Below, in pieces: positions 40,424 to 49,320 of a stretch of DNA of 64,000 nt; within the stretch, counting starts at the first letter, position 1, and each line of letters begins with the position of its first letter. The stretch is taken from NCBI GenBank assembly GCA_030536995.1, contig JAUNOY010000013.1, positions 1 to 64,000 on the forward strand, given 5' to 3'. Under the pieces are notes generated by a model. That model ran no database searches, had not been told where the DNA came from, and worked only from the letters and a program-made list of their open reading frames with translations. Made by a program: the position numbers and the translations under genes. Source of the stretch: Eubacteriales bacterium (GTDB lineage Bacteria > Bacillota > Clostridia > Lachnospirales > Lachnospiraceae).

Positions 40424-42502
40424 ATGAGAAAAAAACAACTTTTGGCTTTTTTAATGGCTGGAGCTTTGACAGTCGGAATGACTCCCGCAGCAGCTATTGC
40501 AGCAGTTGACGATAGTTCATATTCATCGATAGAAGAAGGAATGCTGGAAACAGAGGAGGAAATAGAAGTTCCTGTTGAAACACCGTCTGCTCCAACAGAA
40601 ACACCGGTTGAACCGGAGGTTCCATCTGAGCCGACAAAGACTCCTTCCGAACCGGAGGTTCCTTCCGAGCCGACAGAAACACCGTCTCTTCCGACAGAAA
40701 CACCGGTTCAGCCTGATGTTCAGGCCGGTGCGGCAGGAGAACTGGAAACAACCGTAACTCCTACTCCGACAGAAGCGCCGAAGAATGTGATTATGATTGG
40801 AACTACTTCTTATGAAAGTCTTGCCAAGGCAATCGAGGCAGTTCCGGACAATGCGGCAGAAACAACAAATATCACAGTTACCGGAACAATAGAGCTTAGT
40901 GAGACAGTTGTAGTACCGGCGTCTAAGAATGTGACAATTGCAGCTGCAGAGGAGAATACTTCTATTGAACGTGCTGCAGGATTTGCAGGGAATATGTTCC
41001 AGTCAGAAGGAACTCTGCAGTTTACAACTGCAACGGTAACGAAAGAGGACGGTTCTTCTGTGACAGGAACACTTACAGTAGACGGTTCTACAGATGACGG
41101 AGCAGCAACAGAAGGTACGATTGTGGAAGTGACAGGAGGTAATTTCGCTCTTGCAGCAGGTGTTACTTTAACTGGAAATACAACTACAGGAAACGGCGGT
41201 GCTGTACGCAATACTGCAGGTATAGTTTCTCTCTTAGGTGGAACTATCACCGGAAACCAGGCTGCAGAAGGTGGTGCGCTTTACAGTGAAGGCGCAGTAA
41301 ACGTGGCCGGAACGGTATCTGTAACAGAAAATAAAAAGACAGAGGGGCTTGAAGAGAATAATATCACTCTGAAAGGCGAAAATGCAGTTATCACTGTGCA
41401 GGGGGATCTTACAAATTCCAAGCTTGGCGTAGAGGTACTGGAAGGCGCAGAGGGAAGAAAGGTTGTCGCTCTTGCAGAAGGAGTAACTACACCTCTTGCA
41501 GATGTGCTTGCACAGTTTACTTATAACGGAATGGGCTTTGTTCTGGATGAGAACGGTGCTCTGAAAGCAACAGAAGTTGCCCCAAGCCCGACTCCGACTC
41601 CGGAGATCAAGGAGCTTAAGGTAAGTGCCAAGAGCATGAAATGGACAGGTCACAACAGCATCGAGCTTGTTGCCAATTCCAATAAAGATGGTCAGTACTA
41701 TGTGAAATGGGTAAAAAAAGGTGACAAGGCTCCAAGCTTTGACTTGAATAAAAAAGGTGGAGATGTTGTAGCGGATTATGACTTTAAAGCCTTTGTTACA
41801 GATCTTCCGGAGGAAGAAGTAGATATTTATATCTGCGTACAGGACAACGACAAACAGCACAAAGCGGTTCTGTTCCAGCCGAATTATCAGAAACGTCCGG
41901 CAGCTCCTGTAACACCGACACCTGATCATGTTCCGGTAATCCCGAATGTACAGGACAGTGTGGTTACAGGTTTTGAGAAACCTCTGGAATTCTACCCGAA
42001 TAAATTCTATGATTTTACAGTTGTAGGTGCAGGTACTCAGAATAAGAACCCGGGAACAGGCGATGTGAAGTGGGTGCCATTATACTGGAGTATGTCTTCG
42101 AATCCTGCTGACAAAGATAAACATACTGCATGGAAGATTGGAACGGCAAATGGTCTGAAGACAGCGGCGACTTATAATCTGTATGTATTCTTCCAGAAAG
42201 CTGTTTATGATGGTTCAAGCTGGCAGATGACAGATACGATTGAATCTGTGGCGTATAAATTTATGTCTAAAGAACTTTCTATCACAGCGACACCGGTTCC
42301 GGGTGAAAATGAAAACGGTGGCGGTGATGGCTCCGGAGATGGATATACAGATCCGGAAGATTATACAGACGGCGCTGATGACTCTAAAGATGCAGTTGCT
42401 ACAGGGGATGAGACTCCTGTAGGAACCATGACAGCTCTTGCAGTTGCTTCTCTTCTGGCTGGCGGTTATGTTCTTGTAAGAAGACGCAAAAAAGAAATCT
42501 AA
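40424..42502 (+). CDS. Cell-surface protein with Pro/Thr/Glu repeats and sorting-like C-terminus
   Basis: 692 residues. A signal peptide (MRKKQLLAFLMAGALTVGM) leads to a repetitive PSEPTETP region (about residues 50-100). A beta-helix-like domain comes next (about 130-310; TGNTTTGNGGAVRN, LGGTITGNQAAEGGALYS), like polymorphic-surface repeats. A PxPTP linker and a C-terminal domain follow. The tail is a hydrophobic span plus RRRKKEI, preceded by AVATGDETPVG. It resembles Lachnospiraceae sortase signals of the xTGDxxP kind, not LPXTG. Wall anchoring is inferred. No sortase gene is in the window. Confidence 0.8.
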   Translation: MRKKQLLAFLMAGALTVGMTPAAAIAAVDDSSYSSIEEGMLETEEEIEVPVETPSAPTETPVEPEVPSEPTKTPSEPEVPSEPTETPSLPTETPVQPDVQAGAAGELETTVTPTPTEAPKNVIMIGTTSYESLAKAIEAVPDNAAETTNITVTGTIELSETVVVPASKNVTIAAAEENTSIERAAGFAGNMFQSEGTLQFTTATVTKEDGSSVTGTLTVDGSTDDGAATEGTIVEVTGGNFALAAGVTLTGNTTTGNGGAVRNTAGIVSLLGGTITGNQAAEGGALYSEGAVNVAGTVSVTENKKTEGLEENNITLKGENAVITVQGDLTNSKLGVEVLEGAEGRKVVALAEGVTTPLADVLAQFTYNGMGFVLDENGALKATEVAPSPTPTPEIKELKVSAKSMKWTGHNSIELVANSNKDGQYYVKWVKKGDKAPSFDLNKKGGDVVADYDFKAFVTDLPEEEVDIYICVQDNDKQHKAVLFQPNYQKRPAAPVTPTPDHVPVIPNVQDSVVTGFEKPLEFYPNKFYDFTVVGAGTQNKNPGTGDVKWVPLYWSMSSNPADKDKHTAWKIGTANGLKTAATYNLYVFFQKAVYDGSSWQMTDTIESVAYKFMSKELSITATPVPGENENGGGDGSGDGYTDPEDYTDGADDSKDAVATGDETPVGTMTALAVASLLAGGYVLVRRRKKEI
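40570..40713 (+). repeat. Degenerate tandem repeat, PSEPTETP-type
   Basis: Six to seven imperfect copies of a motif coding PSEPTETP or TETPVEPEV occur in the N-terminal stalk of the surface protein. Repeat number may vary between strains by slippage. It presents a rigid, Pro-rich spacer between the wall and the folded domain. Confidence 0.75.
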
Positions 42503-42518
42503 ATAATACATGTTATAT

Positions 42519-42550
42519 AAAAGAGACAGGTCTTATGATCTGTCTCTTTT
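42519..42550 (+). terminator. Terminator after the surface protein gene
   Basis: A perfect stem AAAAGAGACAG with CTGTCTCTTTT, extended inward by three more pairs. It ends in four T residues and lies 17 nt after the stop. Confidence 0.85.
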
Positions 42551-42589
42551 CATATATTATTTTAAATAATACATAAGGGGGACTCATGT

Positions 42590-43501
42590 ATGGAGGCAAT
42601 CGAAACAGAGCGTGGTACTTATGAAAAAATATATTTTTCTCTCTGGGAAACCGGACAGAGATATGCGTCATTTACCCAGTTTCGTGTCATCGGAAAAAGT
42701 CACGATGATCGTATGATTCCTATGTTGGAAGTTGGACAGGGAAATACTTGTATTTTTTGTTTGGCAGGTCTGGATGGAGGAGATAACAGAATGCCATCCT
42801 ATTTACTTCAAATGGCAGAGGATTATTGTCAGTTTTATGAGTGTGAATGGATTATGGATGAATGTTATCAGGTGCGAAGTCTTCTTGATCATGTTCGAAT
42901 TTGTTTCATTCCTCTTTTAAATCCTGACGGATATGAAATCTGCAGAAACGGATATACAGTTATTCGAAATCCTGTCTTTCGTCAGATGCTTCGAATGCAG
43001 AATTGCCCACATCAAAGTTTTATATGTAATGCCAGAGGGATTGATCTGAAAACGAATTTTCCTACAAATTATTATGTAAGAAAACAGATTCATCAGGAGC
43101 CTGCAAGCGAAAATGAGACAAAGGCAGTTATCCATATGTTTCAGGAGTACAGAAGTGCAGGGCTTTTATCCTTTGGGCTTGCAGAAAAAAGAATCGTTTA
43201 TTATAAACAGAATAATGCGTTTTCTTATAATCAGAAGAGTTGTCGTATGGCAAGACATCTTTTGAAGCACTCAGGCAGTCATTTGGAAAGAGAACACCGT
43301 TCGAATGGGAATTCTGTGTCGGAGAAAAGTACAGGCTCTGTAGAACAATTTTATGCAGAAGTGATCAGACAGCCATCTCTGATGATTGAACTTCCGGTTT
43401 ACTCTTATGAGGAGGCGTGGGAGAACGGGTATCGAAAAAAAGAATATTCTGAGATTTCCCTATTGCCGTTGGAATATATCCATTCTTTGGGACATATCTG
43501 A
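42590..43501 (+). CDS. M14-like (carboxypeptidase fold) protein lacking zinc ligands
   Basis: 303 residues, no signal peptide. The M14 scaffold is evident: LNPDGYE (110-116), NARGIDL (147-153), PASENETKA (171-179) and the catalytic-Glu segment PSLMIELP (E267). Yet the residues that bind zinc are gone. The HxxE motif reads D62-G-G-D65 (AGLDGGDN), the third ligand His falls at L193 (LLSFG), and the substrate Asn-Arg pair is K154-T155. So it is probably a binding protein or pseudo-enzyme, not a peptidase, unless it uses another metal site. It lies downstream of the surface protein terminator with its own AAGGGGGAC ribosome site, 2.4 kb from the proB/5-FCL genes. Confidence 0.72.
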   Translation: MEAIETERGTYEKIYFSLWETGQRYASFTQFRVIGKSHDDRMIPMLEVGQGNTCIFCLAGLDGGDNRMPSYLLQMAEDYCQFYECEWIMDECYQVRSLLDHVRICFIPLLNPDGYEICRNGYTVIRNPVFRQMLRMQNCPHQSFICNARGIDLKTNFPTNYYVRKQIHQEPASENETKAVIHMFQEYRSAGLLSFGLAEKRIVYYKQNNAFSYNQKSCRMARHLLKHSGSHLEREHRSNGNSVSEKSTGSVEQFYAEVIRQPSLMIELPVYSYEEAWENGYRKKEYSEISLLPLEYIHSLGHI

Positions 43502-43648
43502 AAATAGAAAAGGAAGTTCTGACTCGGCTAAAAGTGTTCTTGAATCTTCTATAAGAACGTGTTAAGATAACCGATGGAATACTGGCTTTTTTTGAAGAGC
43601 TCATTTCCGTTGTTAAATTCTAAAGATTACAGGAGTATAATATTATAT

Positions 43649-46282
43649 ATGGCATTATCACCAATGATGCAGGAGTATTGCAAAACAAAAGAACAATATA
43701 AGGACTGCATCCTTTTTTATCGTCTGGGTGATTTCTATGAGATGTTTTTTGACGATGCGCTTCTTGTGACGAAGGAGCTGGAAATCACTCTTACGGGAAA
43801 GGACTGCGGATTAGAGGAGCGGGCACCCATGTGCGGTGTTCCTTTCCATGCTGCGGAAACCTATATCAATCGTCTGATTGAAAAGGGGTATAAGGTTGCC
43901 ATCTGCGAGCAGGTGGAAGATCCCAAAAAAGCAAAAGGTCTTGTAAAGAGGGAAGTCATTCGTATTGTGACTCCGGGAACAACACTGGATGCAGTTTCTC
44001 TTGATGAATCCAAAAACAATTATCTTATGGCAATTGTTTCTATGGAAGACCATTTTGGCTGTGCAATTGCGGATATTACAACTGGCGACTGTTTTCTGAC
44101 AGAGGTGGATAAGCCTCAGAAGCTCCTTGATGAAATCAATAAATTCACACCTGCGGAAATCATCTGCAATGACGCGTTCTATGTGAGCAGTATTGATACG
44201 GATGATTTAAAGAACCGTCTGGGAATTTGTGTCTTTTCACTGGATTCCTGGTATTTTGACGACGACCTCTGCCGCCGTACCTTAAGGGAACATTTCCATG
44301 TAAACGATTTAAGCGGTCTTGGTATCGGGGACTATGACAGTGGAATTATTGCTGCAGGTGCGCTCTTTCTTTATTTAAAAGAAACGCAGAAAACAGCTCT
44401 TTCTCATATGGCGACTATTCGCCCTTATTCTGCGGATAAATATATGCTTATTGACAGCTCCAGCCGGAGAAATCTTGAGCTTGTGGAAACCCTGCGTGAA
44501 AAACAGAAACGAGGTTCTCTTTTATGGGTGCTGGATAAAACAAAGACTGCTATGGGTGCTCGTACGCTGCGTTCCTATGTAGAGCAGCCGCTTATTGATC
44601 GCGGGGCTATTGAGGAACGTCTGGAAGCAGTGGAGGAGCTGGTGCACAGCGGTATGTTTCGGGACGAGATTCGGGAATACCTAAATCCGGTTTATGATCT
44701 GGAACGTCTGATCAGCCGCATCAGCTATAAATCTGCAAACCCGAGGGATATGATTTCGTTTGCTTCCTCTTTGGAAATGATACCTTACATCAAACAGATT
44801 TTAAAGGATTTCCAGGCTCCTCTTCTCAAGCGTATTTATGAGGATATGGATTCTCTGGAGGATGTAACTGCCTTGATAAAAAAAGCAATTGTGGAGGATC
44901 CTCCTCTTGCTCAGAAAGACGGAGGTATCATCCGGGAAGGTTATCATGAAGATGTAGATAAGTTCCGCCGTTCCAGAACCGATGGAAAGAAATGGCTTTC
45001 TGAGCTGGAAGCAAGAGAACGGGAGCGAACAGGAATTAAATCCATGAAAATTAAGTATAACCGTGTCTTTGGGTATTCTCTGGAAATCAGTAATACTTTT
45101 CGTGACCAGGTTCCTGAAAATTATATTCGTAAGCAGACTCTTTCCAATGCAGAGCGTTATATTACCCAGGAATTAAAAGAATTGGAGGATTTGATTCTGG
45201 GGGCAGAAGATAAGCTTTATGCATTAGAGTATGAGCTGTTCTGTCAGGTACGTGATACGGTAGGAGCGGAAGTAGTCCGCATCCAGAAAACGGCAAAGTC
45301 GGTTGCTGCGCTTGATGTGTTTGCCTCTCTTGCACTTGTTGCAGAGCGAAATCATTTTGTCCGTCCGAAAACAAACGAAACAGGCGTTCTTGATATCAAA
45401 AACGGTCGTCATCCGGTTGTAGAGCAGATGATTGACAACGATATGTTTATCGCAAACGATACGTATCTTGATAACAATAAGAAACGGGTGTCCATTATCA
45501 CAGGTCCTAATATGGCAGGTAAATCTACGTATATGCGTCAGTCTGCTCTTATTGTACTTATGGCGCAGATTGGAAGTTTTGTTCCTGCCGAAAAAGCAAA
45601 CATCGGTATTGTAGACCGTATTTTTACCCGTGTGGGGGCTTCTGACGATCTGGCAAGCGGTCAGAGTACTTTTATGGTGGAGATGACGGAGGTTGCCAAC
45701 ATTTTGCGCAATGCCACATCCAAAAGTCTTTTGATTCTTGACGAAATCGGTCGTGGAACAAGTACCTTTGACGGGCTTTCGATTGCATGGGCAGTCATTG
45801 AACATATCAGCAATACGAAGCTTTGCGGTGCAAAGACACTTTTTGCCACGCATTATCACGAACTTACAGAACTGGAAGGAAAAATTCCAGGGGTCAATAA
45901 TTATTGCATTGCAGTTAAGGAAAAAGGCGATGACATCGTATTTCTGCGAAAGATCGTAAAAGGTGGCGCAGATAAGAGCTACGGTATTCAGGTAGCCAAA
46001 CTTGCAGGAGTTCCGGATTCTGTTATTCAGAGGGCGAAGGAGCTGGTAGAGGAATTAAGCGATGCGGATATCACAGCCGCTGTCAAAGATCTGACAGCGC
46101 CGAAGAAAAAAACAAAAATCGTTTATGATCAGGTGGATATGGCGCAGATGTCTCTGTTTGATACAGTACAGGATAACGACATTATTGAAGAAATCAAAAA
46201 TCTTGATATGGGGAATATGACCCCTATCGAGGCTCTGAACACTTTATACAATCTTCAGAATAAGATTAAGAACAGATGGTGA
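43649..46282 (+). CDS. mutS: DNA mismatch repair protein MutS
   Basis: 877 residues from ATG 43649 (MALSPMMQEYCKTKEQYKDC), where conserved sequence begins. The mismatch-recognition Phe is in LFYRLGDFYEMFF. The ATPase has Walker A GPNMAGKST and DEIGRGTSTFDG. It binds mismatched bases and recruits MutL. A GGAG site is 13 nt upstream, long for ribosome binding, while TATAAT (43636-43641) is 8 nt before ATG, so a nearly leaderless start is possible. mutL overlaps its end by 7 nt. Confidence 0.96.
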   Translation: MALSPMMQEYCKTKEQYKDCILFYRLGDFYEMFFDDALLVTKELEITLTGKDCGLEERAPMCGVPFHAAETYINRLIEKGYKVAICEQVEDPKKAKGLVKREVIRIVTPGTTLDAVSLDESKNNYLMAIVSMEDHFGCAIADITTGDCFLTEVDKPQKLLDEINKFTPAEIICNDAFYVSSIDTDDLKNRLGICVFSLDSWYFDDDLCRRTLREHFHVNDLSGLGIGDYDSGIIAAGALFLYLKETQKTALSHMATIRPYSADKYMLIDSSSRRNLELVETLREKQKRGSLLWVLDKTKTAMGARTLRSYVEQPLIDRGAIEERLEAVEELVHSGMFRDEIREYLNPVYDLERLISRISYKSANPRDMISFASSLEMIPYIKQILKDFQAPLLKRIYEDMDSLEDVTALIKKAIVEDPPLAQKDGGIIREGYHEDVDKFRRSRTDGKKWLSELEARERERTGIKSMKIKYNRVFGYSLEISNTFRDQVPENYIRKQTLSNAERYITQELKELEDLILGAEDKLYALEYELFCQVRDTVGAEVVRIQKTAKSVAALDVFASLALVAERNHFVRPKTNETGVLDIKNGRHPVVEQMIDNDMFIANDTYLDNNKKRVSIITGPNMAGKSTYMRQSALIVLMAQIGSFVPAEKANIGIVDRIFTRVGASDDLASGQSTFMVEMTEVANILRNATSKSLLILDEIGRGTSTFDGLSIAWAVIEHISNTKLCGAKTLFATHYHELTELEGKIPGVNNYCIAVKEKGDDIVFLRKIVKGGADKSYGIQVAKLAGVPDSVIQRAKELVEELSDADITAAVKDLTAPKKKTKIVYDQVDMAQMSLFDTVQDNDIIEEIKNLDMGNMTPIEALNTLYNLQNKIKNRW

Positions 46283-48315
46283 GAAACGTGAGAAAAATTG
46301 CAGTTTTAGACCAGCATACCATTGATAAGATTGCTGCCGGCGAGGTGGTGGAGCGCCCTTCCTCTGTTGTGAAGGAACTTGTGGAAAATGCCATCGACGC
46401 AGGGGCGACAGCCGTCACTGTGGAAATCGCAGAAGGCGGGAAAAAATTAATACGTATCACAGACAATGGCGGGGGTATGGAAAGAGATCAGATACCCCTG
46501 GCTTTTTTGCGCCATGCTACAAGCAAGATTGAGAAGGTGGAGGATCTGGAGCATATTGCATCTCTGGGCTTTCGCGGAGAGGCCTTATCCAGTATTGCGG
46601 CTGTCTCTCAGGTGGAGCTTATCACCAAGACGCCCACTGCCATCAGCGGCGTGCGCTATGTGATCAATGGCGGAAAAGAAGAAACTCTGGAAGATATGGG
46701 AGCGCCGGACGGAACTACCTTCCTTGTGCGGAATCTTTTTTATAATGTTCCTGCAAGAAGTAAATTTCTGAAATCCGACACAACAGAGGGGAATTATATC
46801 AGTGCGCTGATGGAGCAGATGACTCTTTCCCATCCTGAGATCTCTTTTAAATATATCCAGAACAAACAGGTGAAGCTTCACACTTCCGGAAATTACAGTG
46901 TGAAGGATGTCATCTATAATATATATGGAAGAGATATTACAAAGGCGCTTCTTGAGGTTTCCTTTGAAAATGATTTTATGAAAATTGAAGGTTTTGTGGG
47001 AAAGCCTGAAATTTCCCGTGGAAACCGTACTTTTGAAAATTATTATATCAATGGACGTTATGTGAAAAACAGGATTATAGCAAAAGCTATCGAGGACGCT
47101 TATAAAGGCTTTCTTATGCAGCACAAGTTCCCCTTTGTTTCTCTCCATATTGAGATGACTGGAAACGATCTGGACGTGAACGTACATCCCACAAAAATGG
47201 AGGTACGCTTCGCAAGAGCCACAGAAGTTTACGATGCGGTTTACGATACAGTGCGAAAGGCTTTGACAAGAAGGGAAATGATTCCGCAGGTGTCTGTGGG
47301 TAAAGATGAACCACGAGAAAAAAAGCAGACCATAAAAGCAGGAGAAATTCCGGAGCCTTTTGAGATAAAAAGAAAAGAACAGATGGAACGTGTCTCCTCT
47401 CCAATGCAGCTTCGGGAAGAAGCGGTTTACGGAAAAAAAGAGCCGCCATTGAAAAAGGAAGAGCCGCCTCAGATTCACAGAGAAAAGCCCTCTTTGTGGA
47501 AAAAAGAGGAAGAACAGCAGATTTACAGGAACAAGGCGCAGTTTTCAAAGGAAGAGGAGAGCTTTTTTGAGGGAACTCTAAAAGAACGGGAAGAAAAGGA
47601 GATTGCGCAGGCAGAAAAAAAGACAGCCCGTTTGGAGGGTGAAGCAAAAGGGAAAGAAAAACAGGAGGAGACTTCTGCAGATACGCCTCCTGTACAGATG
47701 GAGCTTTTTGAGGAAAAGCTTCTTTCTCCGGAGGCGCGTATCCGTCATAAGCTGATCGGACAGATTTTTGACACATACTGGCTGGTGCAGTTCGGGGACA
47801 ATTTTTATATCATAGACCAGCATGCTGCCCACGAGAAGGTATACTATGAACGGTTTGTGAAGGAATTCAGAGAGCAGACCATCACTTCCCAGTATATCAG
47901 TCCGCCGATGATTGTTTCTCTAAATCTTCAGGAGGAAGCGCTTCTCAATGCAAACAGAAGTTATTTCCGGGACTTCGGATTCGAGATCGAGCCTTTTGGA
48001 GGGAAAGAATACTGCATCAGCGCAGTGCCCTCGAATTTATATGGTTTGGGAGAAGAAGAGCTTTTTCTGGAAATGCTGGATCATCTGGCAGGGGAAGGGG
48101 AAAAAGATGCGTTCGGTATTTTTGCCTCAAGGCTTGCCACTATGGCATGTAAGGCTGCTGTAAAGGGAAATCACCGGATGTCTCCTCAGGAGGCGGACAA
48201 GCTGATAGATGAGCTTTTAACCCTTGAAAATCCCTACCACTGTCCTCATGGAAGACCTACGATTATTTCCATGACAAAGGCGGAACTGGAAAAGAAATTT
48301 AAACGAATTGTTTAG
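46276..48315 (+). CDS. mutL: DNA mismatch repair endonuclease MutL
   Basis: 679 residues if begun at ATG 46276. A GTG at 46288 would give MRKIAVLDQHTIDKIAAGEV, closer to the usual opening, with GGTGAG upstream; the choice is open. The GHKL ATPase has ENAIDAGA, DNGGGM and GFRGEAL. A highly charged Lys/Glu linker (about 335-470) precedes the endonuclease domain with DQHAAHEKVYYE, ACKAAVKGN and CPHGRPT. It nicks the strand to be repaired. Operon order mutS-mutL-miaA is common in Firmicutes. Confidence 0.95.
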   Translation: MVRNVRKIAVLDQHTIDKIAAGEVVERPSSVVKELVENAIDAGATAVTVEIAEGGKKLIRITDNGGGMERDQIPLAFLRHATSKIEKVEDLEHIASLGFRGEALSSIAAVSQVELITKTPTAISGVRYVINGGKEETLEDMGAPDGTTFLVRNLFYNVPARSKFLKSDTTEGNYISALMEQMTLSHPEISFKYIQNKQVKLHTSGNYSVKDVIYNIYGRDITKALLEVSFENDFMKIEGFVGKPEISRGNRTFENYYINGRYVKNRIIAKAIEDAYKGFLMQHKFPFVSLHIEMTGNDLDVNVHPTKMEVRFARATEVYDAVYDTVRKALTRREMIPQVSVGKDEPREKKQTIKAGEIPEPFEIKRKEQMERVSSPMQLREEAVYGKKEPPLKKEEPPQIHREKPSLWKKEEEQQIYRNKAQFSKEEESFFEGTLKEREEKEIAQAEKKTARLEGEAKGKEKQEETSADTPPVQMELFEEKLLSPEARIRHKLIGQIFDTYWLVQFGDNFYIIDQHAAHEKVYYERFVKEFREQTITSQYISPPMIVSLNLQEEALLNANRSYFRDFGFEIEPFGGKEYCISAVPSNLYGLGEEELFLEMLDHLAGEGEKDAFGIFASRLATMACKAAVKGNHRMSPQEADKLIDELLTLENPYHCPHGRPTIISMTKAELEKKFKRIV

Positions 48316-48326
48316 GAGGATGGCTT

Positions 48327-49271
48327 ATGAAGAAACCCTTGATCGTTCTCACAGGCCCTACTGCCGTGGGAAAGACAAAGCTTTCTATCGCTCTGGCAAA
48401 GGCTGTAAACGGAGAGATTATTTCCGCAGATTCCATGCAGGTTTATAAATATATGGATATCGGCTCTGCCAAAATCCGTGAGGAAGAAATGCAGGGAATC
48501 CGTCACTATCTGGTAGACGAGCTGCTGCCTGAGGAGGAATTTCATATTGTGCGCTTTCAGCAGATGGCAAAAGCAGCTATGGAAGAAATTTACGCCAAAG
48601 GGAAAATTCCCATTCTCGTAGGGGGAACCGGTTTTTATATCCAGGCGGTAACGAGAGATATTGATTTCACCGAAGCGGAACAGGATGATGGCTACAGAAA
48701 GGAGCTGGAAGCTCTTGCATCTGAAAAAGGCAATGAGTATCTTCACAGAATGCTTGAGAAGGTGGACCCTAAAAGTGCAAAGGAGATTCATGCAAACAAT
48801 GTAAAGCGTGTAATTCGCGCGCTGGAGTTTTATCATCAGAATCATACGCCGATTTCAAGTCATAATCAGGAGCAGAAGGAGCACACAAGCCCGTACAATC
48901 TGGTATATTTTGTTCTCAATGCTCCGCGGGAGCTTCTCTATGAACGCATTGATAAACGCGTAGATGAAATGCTGGAAGAGGGGCTTGTGGATGAGGTCAG
49001 ACGCTTAAAGGAAATGGGATATCATAAAGGAATGGTATCTATGCAGGGACTGGGATATAAAGAAATCCTTTCGTATCTGGAGGGGGAATATCCTCTTGAG
49101 GAGGCAGTCCGTATCCTGAAACGGGATACAAGACATTTTGCCAAACGGCAGCTTACCTGGTTTCGCCGTGAGCCGGAGGTAACCTGGGTAAATAAAGATG
49201 AATTTGATTATGATGAGCCAAAGGCTCTGGAATATATGCTGAATATCTGCCGGGAAAAAGAAATTCTGTAA
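48327..49271 (+). CDS. miaA: tRNA dimethylallyltransferase
   Basis: 314 residues. The P-loop GPTAVGKTKLS is at residues 9-19, ISADSMQVYKYMDIGSAK and GGTGFYIQAVTRDID are family signatures, and the C-terminal segment RDTRHFAKRQLTWFRR is also typical. It adds the isopentenyl group to A37 of tRNAs reading UNN codons. AGGAGG sits about 6 nt before ATG 48327, 11 nt after mutL. hfq, which often follows, is absent. Confidence 0.96.
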   Translation: MKKPLIVLTGPTAVGKTKLSIALAKAVNGEIISADSMQVYKYMDIGSAKIREEEMQGIRHYLVDELLPEEEFHIVRFQQMAKAAMEEIYAKGKIPILVGGTGFYIQAVTRDIDFTEAEQDDGYRKELEALASEKGNEYLHRMLEKVDPKSAKEIHANNVKRVIRALEFYHQNHTPISSHNQEQKEHTSPYNLVYFVLNAPRELLYERIDKRVDEMLEEGLVDEVRRLKEMGYHKGMVSMQGLGYKEILSYLEGEYPLEEAVRILKRDTRHFAKRQLTWFRREPEVTWVNKDEFDYDEPKALEYMLNICREKEIL

Positions 49272-49320
49272 ATCCGGCAGAAAACAGACATAAAAAAGAA
49301 AGAGTGGTTAGACAAAGACA

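Noticed and set aside
40560-40740. Short direct repeats in the surface protein considered as a CRISPR-like array
   Set aside because: The units are contiguous, in frame and code for Pro/Thr/Glu repeats; there are no unique spacers.
46585-47478. 297-codon minus-strand ORF opposite mutL
   Set aside because: Mirrors conserved MutL codons; no motif of its own.
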